From contig OMII01000090.1 in assembly GCA_900299055.1 (NCBI GenBank), forward strand, positions 1 through 38,158: DNA of 38,158 bases. Direction: 5' to 3'. This stretch comes from Pseudomonadota bacterium (GTDB lineage Bacteria; Bdellovibrionota_C; UBA2361; OMII01). Position numbers and translations under genes: made by a program. The notes below the pieces were generated by a model that had not been told where the DNA came from, made no database searches, and saw only the letters and a program-made list of their open reading frames with translations. Below are positions 24,865 to 33,850 of this stretch, one piece after another; position 1 is the stretch's first letter; each line of letters opens with the position of its first letter.

Positions 24865-25518
24865 ATGAAGAGTGATAAGCAGCTTCAGCAAGATGTAATG
24901 GATGATTTGCGGTGGGATCCGAGTATTGATGCTTCTAAAGTTGGAGTGTCGGCGACAAACGGGGTCGTTCTACTTACCGGGACAGTACCAAGTTTTTTTC
25001 AGAAACAAAGTGCAGAGCGGATCGTCAAGCGGGTCGCTGGTGTTCGTGCCGTAGCTAACGACATTGAGGTCCGCCTCCCGAATAGCACAGAGCGTACTGA
25101 TACTGACATCGCGCAAGCGGCCTTGAATGCACTAAAGTGGGACACCTCAGTTCCGGATGAGCGGGTAAAGATCTCAGTAACGAAGGGATGGGTGACCCTC
25201 GAGGGAACCGTCGATTGGAACTATCAAAAAGAATCTTGCGAGAAAGTGGTCGAGCGACTCGTTGGTGTAAAGGGCGTGACAAACCACGTTGCAGTTTCGC
25301 CTCACGTTAAGTCTCAAGATGTGAAGAATCAGATCAAGACCGCGCTACATCGCTATGCTGAGCTCGAGTCGCGCAATATAGAGGTAGATTCTGCTGACAG
25401 CACGATTACCTTACGCGGACAGGTGCGTTCATGGGCAGAGCGCAAAGAGGCTGAAACAGCGGCTTGGATGGCCCCCGGGGTGACACAGGTAAAGAACGAG
25501 ATTGTCGTTTCGGTCTAG
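24865..25518 (+). CDS. triple BON-domain protein (OsmY/YgaU-like)
   Basis: The product has 217 residues made of three BON repeats (about 1-72, 78-145 and 147-217), each with the pattern 'hLxWDxxvdxxxhxVxxxxGxVxLxGxVxxxxxxxxAexxxxxvxGVxxVxNxhxV'. The first two repeats contain LRWDPS and LKWDTS, and each ends in a GV-V-N turn. BON domains bind phospholipids; OsmY-type proteins counter envelope or osmotic stress. Unlike OsmY no signal peptide is visible, so it is either cytoplasmic or exported otherwise. Start is ATG 24865 (GTG 24850 also in frame), with GTGGGG upstream. Confidence 0.9.
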   Translation: MKSDKQLQQDVMDDLRWDPSIDASKVGVSATNGVVLLTGTVPSFFQKQSAERIVKRVAGVRAVANDIEVRLPNSTERTDTDIAQAALNALKWDTSVPDERVKISVTKGWVTLEGTVDWNYQKESCEKVVERLVGVKGVTNHVAVSPHVKSQDVKNQIKTALHRYAELESRNIEVDSADSTITLRGQVRSWAERKEAETAAWMAPGVTQVKNEIVVSV

Positions 25519-25644
25519 TCTGTCTTTAGTTGTTTCGCGGGGTTGTCTCGGGTGGGTGGTTGGCTCCTGCGTCGCCGACAGGGTCGTGCGCATCTAACGG
25601 AGTGACGGTAGGGAAACCCCGCTCGCTGATCGCACTCCGCTCCG

Positions 25645-26652
25645 ATGATTTCTCTGTGTGTCATTGCCAAAAATGAAGCGCATTGTATCGCCACCATGCT
25701 CGAAAGCGTGCGGGGGATAGTGTCGGAGAGTATCGTAGTCGATACCGGTTCTACTGATGGTACTCCCGCTATCGCAGCAGCGTATGGGGCGAGGGTAGAG
25801 CAATTTACATGGTGCGATGACTTCGCGGCAGCACGGAACGCTTCCCTCGCGTTCGCGACGCAACCCTGGATAGTCGTGCTTGACGCCGACGAGGAGCTTT
25901 CTCGTGAAGGTCGGGAGGTGATATTGAGCCTCGTGCGAGAGGCTCCTCGAGCATACTCACTTGAGCGATATCACTTCTCATCGCGACCAGACGCCGTGAG
26001 CTCGATGACGGTCTCACCAGAGATGCCGGGCTATAATCGCGGAGCGCGAGCCTACTATAAGACTCATGATATTCGCTTGTTTCCCAACCGCGAAGAGGTT
26101 CGCTTTGTCGGTGCTGTTCATGAGAGTGCGGAGAGCTCGCTCTATGAGCACGGGATTCCATGGGAGCGCTGCTCCGCAGTGATCTATCACTATGGGCACT
26201 TGGTCACTGAGGAGCGTAAGCGAGAGAAAGCTTTGCAGTATCTCGCGCTTGCTCGCCGGAAAGTGCACGAGAGCCCTGATGATTGGCGTGCCTGGTATCA
26301 CCTCGGAGTGGAGTTGCAAAACCATACGCTTCATTCGGAGGCGAGACTCAGTCTCGAGCAAGCTAGGGTGCGTTGTCCAACATTCGCGCCGTTACTTCGA
26401 CAGCTCGGGATCTCGTATTGCGTGATGGGAGACTATACTTCGGGGCTGCAGACGTTCTCTGAGGCGCTGTCGAATGATTCTTCGTGTGTGCTAACGTGGA
26501 ACGCTCTTGGGGCCGCATTCCTTGAGCTTGGATATCTGGATCAGGCTGAGCACTGCTTTCAGACAATTGTCAGCGGGGACCCGCGCAATCCAGTCGCGTG
26601 TGAGGCGTTGGGGCTCATTCGCCAGCGTAGGGGCCGGCCGAGTGAATCGTGA
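25645..26652 (+). CDS. family 2 glycosyltransferase with TPR repeats
   Basis: The 335-residue cytoplasmic protein has an N-terminal GT-A domain (about 1-190): SLCVIAKNEAHCIATMLESV, VVDTGSTDGT and the metal-binding VLDADEEL (DAD 80-82), with FAAARNASL between. The C-terminal TPR region (about 200-335) has helical pairs such as WRAWYHLGVELQ, LLRQLGISYCVMGDY and WNALGAAFLELGYLDQAEHCF. This architecture is common in glycan, glycopeptide or polysaccharide assembly. Donor and acceptor are unknown. The gene stands alone after a 126-nt gap, whose GCGGGGTT (25537-25544) can pair with AACCCCGC (25615-25622). Confidence 0.9.
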   Translation: MISLCVIAKNEAHCIATMLESVRGIVSESIVVDTGSTDGTPAIAAAYGARVEQFTWCDDFAAARNASLAFATQPWIVVLDADEELSREGREVILSLVREAPRAYSLERYHFSSRPDAVSSMTVSPEMPGYNRGARAYYKTHDIRLFPNREEVRFVGAVHESAESSLYEHGIPWERCSAVIYHYGHLVTEERKREKALQYLALARRKVHESPDDWRAWYHLGVELQNHTLHSEARLSLEQARVRCPTFAPLLRQLGISYCVMGDYTSGLQTFSEALSNDSSCVLTWNALGAAFLELGYLDQAEHCFQTIVSGDPRNPVACEALGLIRQRRGRPSES

Positions 26653-26833
26653 TTGCCCTCCCCCGGGCAGAGTCTCTAGCCACTCGCACATCTCCTGCGA
26701 GACGTATTGTAAAGAGTCGCTATATTAGCTACTTAGGCGTTTAGTAGCCGCATCTGCTTGAAAATTGGATTTGTTCAGCTTATTTGTCTCATAATGATAG
26801 ATAAGGCGATCATTCAGCGTGCTGAGCGTCGCC

Positions 26834-26853
26834 GGATTTTGGAAGCAAAATCC
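26834..26853 (+). other. stem-loop upstream of the FmdB-type gene
   Basis: GGATTTTG (26834-26841) and CAAAATCC (26846-26853) form a perfect 8-bp stem with loop GAAG. No T-run follows. It lies 37 nt before the FmdB start and may be a 5' leader element. TTGAAA and TATTTG, 17 nt apart further upstream, are a weak promoter candidate. Confidence 0.35.
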
Positions 26854-26890
26854 CAATAATCTTAATTATGTGGTTCGAGCTGAGATAGGT

Positions 26891-27208
26891 ATGCCAATTT
26901 ACGAGTACGAGTGCCCTGAGTGTGGTCGGTTTGAGGTGATTCAGAAATTTAGCGACAAGCCCCTTACCCAGTGTCCTACGTGCAAGGAGAAGGGCAAGAA
27001 AAGCTCAGTTACTAAGGCGCTCTCGGCCTCAGCATTCCACTTGAAGGGAAGCGGATGGTACAAGACCGACTACTCTTCGGGTTCATCCTCTTCGTCGAGC
27101 AAAAAGAAGGGTACTAAGGCAGAGTCATCATCTGGGTCAGACAGCTCTTCTAGCGACGCAAGCGCCACCCCTAAAAAGGCGTGCGGCACGGGATGTGGTT
27201 GCCACTAG
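26891..27208 (+). CDS. FmdB-family zinc-ribbon protein
   Basis: The 105-residue protein begins MPIYEYECPECGRFE, the FmdB-family opening. The zinc ribbon uses C8, C11, C28 and C31. Family members are putative regulators of unknown target. After the ribbon come an HLKGSGWYKTDY motif, usual for this family, then a long Ser/Lys-rich tail and a final Cys-rich CGTGCGCH that may bind metal too. Start ATG 26891 was chosen because the family motif begins there; the upstream in-frame extension to 26819 does not fit. It converges with the next gene, a 12-bp palindrome (27215-27226) between them. Confidence 0.93.
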   Translation: MPIYEYECPECGRFEVIQKFSDKPLTQCPTCKEKGKKSSVTKALSASAFHLKGSGWYKTDYSSGSSSSSSKKKGTKAESSSGSDSSSSDASATPKKACGTGCGCH

Positions 27209-27235
27209 ACAGCCTATCGCGCGATAAGCACACGG

Positions 27236-28624
27236 CTAATCTTCAAACGGAACGAATCTCCGCGTCCCATCGAAGCGTTCGATGAGCACTCCACGTCTTG
27301 TTTCGCTGAATCGGCGCGCATATCCGCGTAGTTGCCAGTCTGGAGCAGTTGGATTTTCATCGATATCGCGTTTGAGTGCCTCCTTGCTTCTCTCCGAGAG
27401 TAGTGGATCGTCAGTGAAGTAGACTTCAGGATTTTCGCACTCGCTGAAAAAAGCTCCTTGAAGCCGCCCCTTGTAGCCGTGAACCATCACGCCCTCCTCG
27501 GCGGAGCCGCTCACTGATTGGACTGAGCCGCGAATCATTTTGATGTCTCTCATCTCAACAACTCTGTTGAGCAGTCCTTTGCCCGAGGCGGTGATAGCGG
27601 GATTGTCATCAACGAACGTAGACATGAAATCACCAGCAGGCATTGAGATCGGTATGAAAATCGTCTTCCCGTTGAAAAGGCGGCAAAGTACGGCACCTTT
27701 AGCGCTCATAAAGAAATCACGAACGAGGCCGACCTCATTCCACGGGCCTTCATTTGTAAGGATGTGTTCTATCAGCTCATCACGGATTGCTTGCTGAGAA
27801 ATCTCAAGATTGAAAATATCGTTTCGAGCGAGCTCCAGAAAATCTTCTGAGCTTTGAGGTCGCGTTAGAAGGACCTCATCATTCCCACTCTCATCGCTGA
27901 TAGTGACGAAGATGAGAGCTGGATGAGCAGACCCCGCTGAAAATCGAACTTCAACAGTTTTGTCCAGGAGGAGGTTGTTGTTCATAGAGGCCGCAAAGGC
28001 GATGGTTTTCTGAGACTCGGGGTGAAGTGCGGCGATCGTTTCGCTGTGTCGCGCGAGAAACTCTCCGGGGGTGTACAAGGGCGAAACGGGGGCGAGGCGA
28101 TCACCCTCGGCATCGATCGCCCAGATGCATGAGCCGTGCCGCTTGAAACTCTCGACCAGCCCAACGTAATTCCAGGGGCCGGTTGTATCTTGGATGTACG
28201 ATCGAACCTCGGCGATCTCAGTAGCGTTTAATCCGGGACACATAGCGCTGAGTTGCTCCACTACTACCCTGGAAGACTGTGGAACGCGATACTCCTGATC
28301 GTCCGCAATAAGGGTGTTATTGAAGGGATTCCAGAGCAGTTGCTCCGGTATTGTAAGAGCGAGTTGTTGAAATTCATGGAAGAGATTTTTTTCACCTGAG
28401 GAGAGTCCATCGCCGCGGGTAGTGAGAGCTTCATGGATTGCTTTGTGAGCCGATGGTGATGCGTTGACTGTTAACTCGGCGAGGATTGTGCCCCATTCTA
28501 GTTGATCGAAGAGCCGAGAGTGAGCCGACCATGCGATTCGCGAGATGTCGTGCGCCGGTATGGCACTGAGGGAACAGACTGCTGAGTGCGAGAGTGAAGT
28601 GACTGCGTCGGGAGCCGTATGCAT
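27236..28624 (-). CDS. unknown protein with three internal repeats
   Basis: I do not recognise this 462-residue protein. It is probably cytoplasmic: no signal peptide or membrane helix. It carries three copies of a roughly 45-residue unit (about 137-182, 277-327, 415-461). Copy 1 has GPWNYVGLVESFKR, copy 2 GPWNEVGLVRDFF, and copy 3 a more divergent PDWQLRGYARRFS. Each is followed by a strand pair ending in a Pro-rich turn (LAPVS, FIPIS, FVPFE). Copies 1 and 2 are also followed by a similar 'PGEFLARH'/'AGDFMSTF' segment, giving a repeat period of about 135-145 residues. This suggests a multi-domain protein built by duplication. It is divergent from the H1-like gene; no function is suggested. 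Confidence 0.75.
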   Translation of the reverse strand: MHTAPDAVTSLSHSAVCSLSAIPAHDISRIAWSAHSRLFDQLEWGTILAELTVNASPSAHKAIHEALTTRGDGLSSGEKNLFHEFQQLALTIPEQLLWNPFNNTLIADDQEYRVPQSSRVVVEQLSAMCPGLNATEIAEVRSYIQDTTGPWNYVGLVESFKRHGSCIWAIDAEGDRLAPVSPLYTPGEFLARHSETIAALHPESQKTIAFAASMNNNLLLDKTVEVRFSAGSAHPALIFVTISDESGNDEVLLTRPQSSEDFLELARNDIFNLEISQQAIRDELIEHILTNEGPWNEVGLVRDFFMSAKGAVLCRLFNGKTIFIPISMPAGDFMSTFVDDNPAITASGKGLLNRVVEMRDIKMIRGSVQSVSGSAEEGVMVHGYKGRLQGAFFSECENPEVYFTDDPLLSERSKEALKRDIDENPTAPDWQLRGYARRFSETRRGVLIERFDGTRRFVPFED

Positions 28625-28862
28625 GGTGAGCGAGTTTACGTAGCGATGATGAAATAATCAAAAATAAAAAGCGTAATTTCGAGGTGTGTTTGTCGATTGA
28701 ACCGAGACCGCGCTTGAGCGTGGTTCGCATTAGTTTTCTTCTGTCCTATGGCTACGAGTTTTTGTGATGAGGCGCCGCCCGAGGGGTCACGATATGGTTC
28801 TTTCGCCAGAGGACCATCCGTGCCAAGCTCTCGACGGGTACCCTTTTTAAGGAAACGATACT

Positions 28863-29201
28863 ATGGCCAAAAAGACAAAGAGCGCCGCAAAGAAGAGTGT
28901 GTCAGCTACAACCAAGAAAAGCGCTGCTCAGCGCGCCACTGCCGCAAAAAAGGCGACGCGTTCCAAATCTGCCTCTGCAGCTAAGAAGAAATCAAAAAAG
29001 ATGGAGAAACCAAAAGCCCCGTTCATTACCACTGAGCAGGGAGCCAAGGCATTGCAGTATTACTGCGAAGGGATCATGGACATGGTTGGAGAGTATATCC
29101 TGATCCGAAATCCAAAGATCTCCCAGAAGAGCTTCACTACAGAGGCGCACGCCATGATCCGAGGAATCTTCGGTATGAGCGAGAAGCGCGCGGCTCGGTA
29201 A
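28863..29201 (+). CDS. histone-H1-like basic protein with C-terminal domain
   Basis: The 112-residue protein has a first half (about 1-50) composed of Lys/Ala/Ser repeats, like bacterial H1-type DNA-binding tails. The second half (about 53-112) is a compact domain: FITTEQGAKALQYYCEGIMDMVGEYILI, then RNPKISQKSFTTEAHAMIRGIFGMSEKRAAR. The basic tail probably binds DNA, while the C-terminal part could dimerise or bind a partner; I do not recognise it. Start ATG 28863 has AAGGAA 8 nt upstream. A strong terminator follows. Possible role: nucleoid packaging. Confidence 0.8.
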   Translation: MAKKTKSAAKKSVSATTKKSAAQRATAAKKATRSKSASAAKKKSKKMEKPKAPFITTEQGAKALQYYCEGIMDMVGEYILIRNPKISQKSFTTEAHAMIRGIFGMSEKRAAR

Positions 29202-29222
29202 GCATCGAGTCTCTGCATTGAA

Positions 29223-29272
29223 CGCGGCCACGCCCCCTGGACAGCCCACGGGGCCTGGTCGCGTTTATTTTT
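29223..29272 (+). terminator. rho-independent terminator of the H1-like gene
   Basis: A stem of about 14 positions (29223-29236 with 29250-29263, one mismatch and one G-T pair) has a 13-nt loop. It is followed by TTTATTTTT. Confidence 0.85.
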
Positions 29273-29302
29273 GTGGCATCGCGTTTTGAAGCGAGCAGTT
29301 CG

Positions 29303-29938
29303 TCAAGCTAGTGTTCCCACAATCGCGTTGACAGAGCTTCTAGTTAATAGTTTACGCTCGCAAAAGCGCTCGATCGCGTTGAGCGTTGCGTTAAGGACCG
29401 CGCTTCCCGGTGGACGTTCTGAGAGATCGATAATTCCTTCAGCTTGAGTGAGTGAAACCAGGGCGACTAGAGTTGCTCGCAGCATTGTTTTCACGTCACT
29501 CGCCTCATCAATCGCGTTAAGGGCTAAGTCGAGGAGCTCAAATAGTCTCGTTGAGTCCTCTCCTGTATTTTCCTGAATTACGAGATCAAAGCACTCGCAT
29601 AGCAGCGAGGCTAGCGTAAGCTTGTCGAGGTTCGTTCGGAGCTTCTGAAGAGAATGCGAGGGCGTGAACTCCTTTATACAGATAGCTCCGCTTTTCTCTT
29701 TAGTGAGGCGAGCTGTTCCTCTGTCAAAGAGGTCCAGGGAGCTAGGGAATCGTTTCCGGCTCCCGCGCGCGTGGCGTGCGATCACCGAGACCTTGCCAAT
29801 GGTGGGGGTCAGAATCTGCGCCATCAGGTCGCTATCCCGAAACGCCCGCGCTTTGAGGACAATTGCTGGCACGGCCACGTCGAGCCCACGGCGGAGGGTT
29901 TCTAGGGGGTTATTGTGCAGAAGGTTGGTCTCAGACAT
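29303..29938 (-). CDS. recO: DNA repair protein RecO
   Basis: RecO helps RecF/RecR load RecA on SSB-coated single-stranded DNA. The N-terminal OB fold is clear (AIVLKARAFRDSDLMAQILTP, GKVSVIARHARGSRKRF). It is followed by DLFDRGTARL and the helical domain (TLASLLCECFDLVIQENTGED). The length of 211 residues is on the short side; many RecO proteins run to about 240 with a C-terminal zinc-binding Cys cluster that is absent here. Start is ATG 29938 with no visible SD. It lies divergent from grpE with 132 nt between. Confidence 0.9.
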   Translation of the reverse strand: MSETNLLHNNPLETLRRGLDVAVPAIVLKARAFRDSDLMAQILTPTIGKVSVIARHARGSRKRFPSSLDLFDRGTARLTKEKSGAICIKEFTPSHSLQKLRTNLDKLTLASLLCECFDLVIQENTGEDSTRLFELLDLALNAIDEASDVKTMLRATLVALVSLTQAEGIIDLSERPPGSAVLNATLNAIERFCERKLLTRSSVNAIVGTLA

Positions 29939-30070
29939 TGAAAAACACTTGTTTCATGTTTATAGCATACGTTGTTCGGGACGCATCGGCTTGTAGGCCT
30001 GTTCGGAGCGTATAAAAGAAAAAGTTTCGAGCGTAATGCTCGAGCGGACGAAAAAGCGAAAAGGCAAGGC

Positions 30071-30604
30071 ATGGAAGATAAAGCCGAGGATAATCAGGTA
30101 GTTGAGGGAGATGTCGCAGGTGCGGCAGCGCAGCCAGGTGAGCTTGAGAGGCTTACACAGGATTTGGCTGAGACCAAGGATCGCTACATCCGGTTGATGG
30201 CTGATTTCGAGAATTTTAAGAAGCGCGCCTTGAAGGAGCAATCTGAGCTGCTTAAGTATCAGGGAGAGCGGCTCGTCGTAGACCTGCTGGAGGTTCTGGA
30301 CAATCTGGAACTGGCTTTGTCCTATAGCTCGGCCGACTACGAGAAGCTCAAGGCGGGCCTGGAGATGATCCACAAGATCTTTGTGGAGCGGCTTGGGCGA
30401 TGGGAGATCCGGGGAGAGGGTGCTGTTGGCAGCGAGTTTGACCCGAAGAAGCACGCGGCGATTAGTCGGGTGCCAGGAAGTGATGCAAAGCCAGGCACAG
30501 TAGTCGGAGAGTTGAAGAAGCCGTACTTCTACAAAGATAAGCTGATTCGAGTTGGCGAGGTCGTTGTGGCGGCTGGCGTAGAGGAGACGCAGTCTCAAGC
30601 GTAA
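30071..30604 (+). CDS. grpE: DnaK nucleotide exchange factor GrpE
   Basis: The 177-residue GrpE releases ADP from DnaK. It has a long N-terminal acidic and helical part (about 15-60, [27 protein letters not shown]) typical of the GrpE coiled coil. The helix bundle [12 protein letters not shown] follows, then the beta wing with [15 protein letters not shown] and [24 protein letters not shown]. Start ATG 30071 fits the family and has AAGG upstream; the in-frame extension to 29972 has no family support. First gene of grpE-dnaK-dnaJ. No hrcA or CIRCE sequence is seen. Confidence 0.96.
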   Translation: MEDKAEDNQVVEGDVAGAAAQPGELERLTQDLAETKDRYIRLMADFENFKKRALKEQSELLKYQGERLVVDLLEVLDNLELALSYSSADYEKLKAGLEMIHKIFVERLGRWEIRGEGAVGSEFDPKKHAAISRVPGSDAKPGTVVGELKKPYFYKDKLIRVGEVVVAAGVEETQSQA

Positions 30605-30638
30605 GAGTTACAAGCAGAGATTTTTTAGAGGAGCTAGT

Positions 30639-32558
30639 ATGTCAAAAGTAATTGGTATCGATCTTGGAACAACCAACTCATGTGTTTCGATCATGGAGGG
30701 TGGAAGCCCAGTAGTTATCGCTAACAGCGAAGGGAGTCGAACAACTCCATCGGTGGTTGGTGTCAACGACGCTGGAGAGCGCCTTGTCGGTCAGATCGCT
30801 AAGCGCCAGGCGGTTACGAATCCGAAAAATACGATCTTCGCGGTAAAGCGCTTGATCGGTAGAAAGACCGACTCCCCAGAGGTTGAGAAGGCTAAGAAGG
30901 TCCTTCCGTATGAGATCACCGGCGCTTCTAACGGTGATGCGTGGGTTAAGCTCAAAGGTGAGTCGAAGAGCCCACAAGAAGTGTCGGCCATGATTCTGAC
31001 TAAGATGAAGCAGACTGCTGAAGATTATCTTGGCGAGAAGGTAACGGAGGCTGTTATTACGGTTCCGGCGTACTTCGATGACGCACAGCGTCAAGCGACA
31101 AAGGATGCAGGAAAGATCGCTGGCTTAAACGTGCTCCGTATCATCAATGAGCCAACCGCGGCGGCGCTCGCGTATGGTTTGGACAAGAAGCACGAGAAGA
31201 TGATTGCGGTATTCGATCTCGGAGGAGGAACATTCGACGTTTCGATCCTGGAGCTTGGAGATGGAGTGTTTGAGGTAAAGGCCACCAACGGAGACACGTT
31301 CCTCGGTGGTGAAGACTTCGATCTTATTCTCGTTGATTATTTAGCGGATGAGTTCAAGAAAGAGCAGGGAATTGATCTCCGTAAAGACACGATGGCCTTG
31401 CAGCGCTTGAAGGAAGCGGCCGAGAAGGCGAAGCACGAGCTCTCAAGTTCGATGGAAACGGATATCAACCTTCCGTTCATCACAGCCGATGCCTCGGGGC
31501 CGAAGCACATGAATCTGAAGATTTCGCGGGCGAAGTTTGAGTCGTTGTGCGCCACGTTGCTCAAGCGACTTGAGGAGCCGTGCAAGGTTGCCCTTCGTGA
31601 CGCCGGCCTGAAGGCGAGTGATATAGGCGAAGTGATTCTGGTCGGCGGAATGACTCGTATGCCCGCTGTTCAGCAGCGCGTAAAGGAGATCTTTGGGAAA
31701 GAGGCTTCGAAGAGCGTAAACCCAGATGAAGCTGTGGCGATTGGAGCTGCAGTGCAAGGTGGAGTTCTGAAGGGCGACGTGAAAGACGTTCTCCTCTTGG
31801 ATGTTACTCCGCTCAGTCTCGGTATCGAGACGTTTGGTGGTGTATCGACCAAGCTCATCGAGAAAAACACCACGATCCCGGTTCGTAAGTCGCAAGTGTT
31901 CTCGACGGCGTCTGATAATCAGCCAGCCGTTTCGATTCACGTACTCCAGGGAGAGCGTGAGATGGCGACAGACAACAAGACTCTTGGTCGTTTTGATCTC
32001 GCTGATATCCCGCCTGCTCCACGTGGTGTGCCGCAGATCGAGGTTACTTTTGACATCGATGCAAACGGTATCGTTTCAGTGGGGGCTAAGGATCTTGGCA
32101 CTGGCAAAGAGCAGTCGATTAAGATTACGGCAAGCTCTGGTCTCTCAAAGGAAGAGATCGACCGTATGGTGAACGACGCCAAGGCGCATGCTGAAGAGGA
32201 TCGTAAGCGGCGCGAGATGGTGGAGGAGCGTAATAAGCTCGACACGCTCGTGTACTCAACGGAGAAGACTTTAAACGAGCTCGCGGATAAGGTCTCCCCA
32301 GACGTTAAGGGTGCCGTAAATACAGCCCTTGAGGATGCCAAAAAGGCGCTGGAGTCCAATGAGCAGGATGCGATGAAGAATGCGTTTTCTGCCCTAGAGA
32401 AGGCCAGCCATAAGCTCTCAGAAGAGGCTTATAAGCGTGCGGCTGCTTCCGGTGAGGGGGCAGCAGCTGGCGACGGAGCGAGCGGCTCAACCGGCGCTGA
32501 CGCAGGGAAAGATGACGTTGTCGATGCGGATTACGAAGAGGTTCGCGACTCGAAGTAA
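30639..32558 (+). CDS. dnaK: chaperone protein DnaK (Hsp70)
   Basis: DnaK is the ATP-dependent Hsp70 that binds exposed hydrophobic peptides. The 639-residue protein begins with [18 protein letters not shown]. It contains [14 protein letters not shown], the [16 protein letters not shown] phosphate motif, [11 protein letters not shown], the [17 protein letters not shown] linker start and a C-terminal lid ending in [17 protein letters not shown] ribosome site precedes the ATG. It follows grpE by 34 nt. Confidence 0.99.
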   Translation: MSKVIGIDLGTTNSCVSIMEGGSPVVIANSEGSRTTPSVVGVNDAGERLVGQIAKRQAVTNPKNTIFAVKRLIGRKTDSPEVEKAKKVLPYEITGASNGDAWVKLKGESKSPQEVSAMILTKMKQTAEDYLGEKVTEAVITVPAYFDDAQRQATKDAGKIAGLNVLRIINEPTAAALAYGLDKKHEKMIAVFDLGGGTFDVSILELGDGVFEVKATNGDTFLGGEDFDLILVDYLADEFKKEQGIDLRKDTMALQRLKEAAEKAKHELSSSMETDINLPFITADASGPKHMNLKISRAKFESLCATLLKRLEEPCKVALRDAGLKASDIGEVILVGGMTRMPAVQQRVKEIFGKEASKSVNPDEAVAIGAAVQGGVLKGDVKDVLLLDVTPLSLGIETFGGVSTKLIEKNTTIPVRKSQVFSTASDNQPAVSIHVLQGEREMATDNKTLGRFDLADIPPAPRGVPQIEVTFDIDANGIVSVGAKDLGTGKEQSIKITASSGLSKEEIDRMVNDAKAHAEEDRKRREMVEERNKLDTLVYSTEKTLNELADKVSPDVKGAVNTALEDAKKALESNEQDAMKNAFSALEKASHKLSEEAYKRAAASGEGAAAGDGASGSTGADAGKDDVVDADYEEVRDSK

Positions 32559-32581
32559 TTCCCGGTGCAGTAGCGATATGC

Positions 32582-32623
32582 AAGGTCGGAGCTCCTGTGG
32601 TATTCATCAGGGGCTCCGACCTT
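32582..32623 (+). terminator. strong stem-loop between dnaK and dnaJ
   Basis: A 16-bp stem with one G-U pair (32582-32597 with 32608-32623) and a 10-nt loop lies 23 nt after dnaK. Only a short T-run (TTTG) follows, so it may partly terminate, attenuate or protect the dnaK mRNA end, making dnaJ less abundant than dnaK. Confidence 0.65.
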
Positions 32624-32658
32624 TGTATTAGGTAAGAAGTAATAAGGGGATAACCACC

Positions 32659-33783
32659 GTGTCCAAGCGTGATTACTACGAGGTGCTTGAGGTTTCTAAG
32701 AGCGCCTCTGTTGAGGATATTAAGAAGGCGTATCGTAAGAAAGCCGTCCAGTTTCATCCCGATAAGAATCCTGGCAACAAAGAAGCTGAGGAGAAATTTA
32801 AAGAAGCCACTGAGGCGTACTCGATCCTTAGCGACGCAGAAAATCGGGCTCGATACGATCGATTCGGGCACGCCGCATTCCAAAATGGCGGTGGCGGTGG
32901 TGGATTTCAGCAAGGAGATTTTTCGGGTTTTGAGGATATCTTTGGCGATATCTTTAGTTCGTTTTTTGGCGGCTCGATGGGGGGAGACCCTCGCCGTGGT
33001 CGTGGTCGGGCAGGGAACGACCTTCGCTACGATCTCGAGGTTAGCTTTGAAGAGGCGGCCTTCGGATGTGAGAAGGAGGTTACCCTCTCGCGGCGTACTC
33101 GTTGTGAGGAGTGTTCGGGCTCAGGTGCTGCAAAAGGGTCGACGAAAGAACGGTGTCCGCAGTGCGACGGTGCGGGGCAGGTGAGAATTCAGCAGGGATT
33201 CTTCACGCTGGCGCGTACGTGTCACGCTTGTGGTGGTGCGGGAGAGGTAGTTAGAAATCCGTGTAAGCCGTGCTCGGGCTCGGGGCTCACGACCAAGGAA
33301 TCGCGATTGAAGGTCAAGGTTCCAGCTGGTGTCGATAATGGCCAACGTCTCAAAATGCGAGGCGAGGGTGAGCCTGGTCAAGGTGGTGGCCCGAGTGGTG
33401 ATCTGTACGTGCAAATCGTCGTCGCTGAGCATCCGCTATTTCAAAGGCAGGATGCGGAGACGGTGTGCGATATGCCGATTACATTCTCGACGGCGGTTTT
33501 GGGGGGTGAGGTAGAGATTCCATCACTCGATGGGAAGTTAAAGTTGAAAATTCCCTCGGGTACCCCGTCAGGCAAGGTCTTCCGAGTTAAAGGAAAGGGG
33601 GTGCCGATCCTCGGTAGTAGCCCGCAGCGTCGGGGCGATCACCACGTTAGGGTGCACGTGCACGTTCCAAAGAAGGTCTCCGATAAAGAAAAGAAACTAC
33701 TGGAGGATTTAGCTGAAATCCAGGGAACAGTGGTTGATGATGACAAGGGGTTCTTCGATAAAATGAAGGATCTGTTTTCCTAG
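32659..33783 (+). CDS. dnaJ: chaperone protein DnaJ
   Basis: DnaJ is the J-domain cochaperone that stimulates DnaK ATPase and delivers substrate. J domain with HPD (33-35), a Gly/Phe-rich region (about 75-110), a zinc region with four CxxCxGxG repeats ([32 protein letters not shown]), then the C-terminal substrate-binding domains. It has 374 residues, the usual length. Start is GTG 32659, with AAGGGGA about 8 nt upstream. Confidence 0.98.
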   Translation: MSKRDYYEVLEVSKSASVEDIKKAYRKKAVQFHPDKNPGNKEAEEKFKEATEAYSILSDAENRARYDRFGHAAFQNGGGGGGFQQGDFSGFEDIFGDIFSSFFGGSMGGDPRRGRGRAGNDLRYDLEVSFEEAAFGCEKEVTLSRRTRCEECSGSGAAKGSTKERCPQCDGAGQVRIQQGFFTLARTCHACGGAGEVVRNPCKPCSGSGLTTKESRLKVKVPAGVDNGQRLKMRGEGEPGQGGGPSGDLYVQIVVAEHPLFQRQDAETVCDMPITFSTAVLGGEVEIPSLDGKLKLKIPSGTPSGKVFRVKGKGVPILGSSPQRRGDHHVRVHVHVPKKVSDKEKKLLEDLAEIQGTVVDDDKGFFDKMKDLFS

Positions 33784-33823
33784 TTGGCTAGTTGCGGCGT
33801 GGCTGACTATAGTTCGATACGTG

Positions 33824-33829
33824 TATATT
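33824..33829 (+). promoter_or_regulatory. possible -10 for the LppC-like gene
   Basis: TATATT lies 22 nt before the ATG, with CTGACT 15 nt upstream as a possible -35. Spacing is short, so support is weak. It would make the lipoprotein gene independent of dnaJ. Confidence 0.3.
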
Positions 33830-33850
33830 CCCGCGCTTTGGTAGCCGTTT

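Noticed and set aside
27215-27226. 12-bp palindrome TATCGCGCGATA between convergent genes
   Set aside because: Too short a stem with no T-run on either side to call a terminator; could be a chance or a restriction/regulator site.
29939-30070. Heat-shock promoter or CIRCE before grpE
   Set aside because: No TTAGCACTC-N9-GAGTGCTAA pair and no convincing sigma-32 or sigma-70 spacing. TATAAA near 30011 lacks a proper -35.
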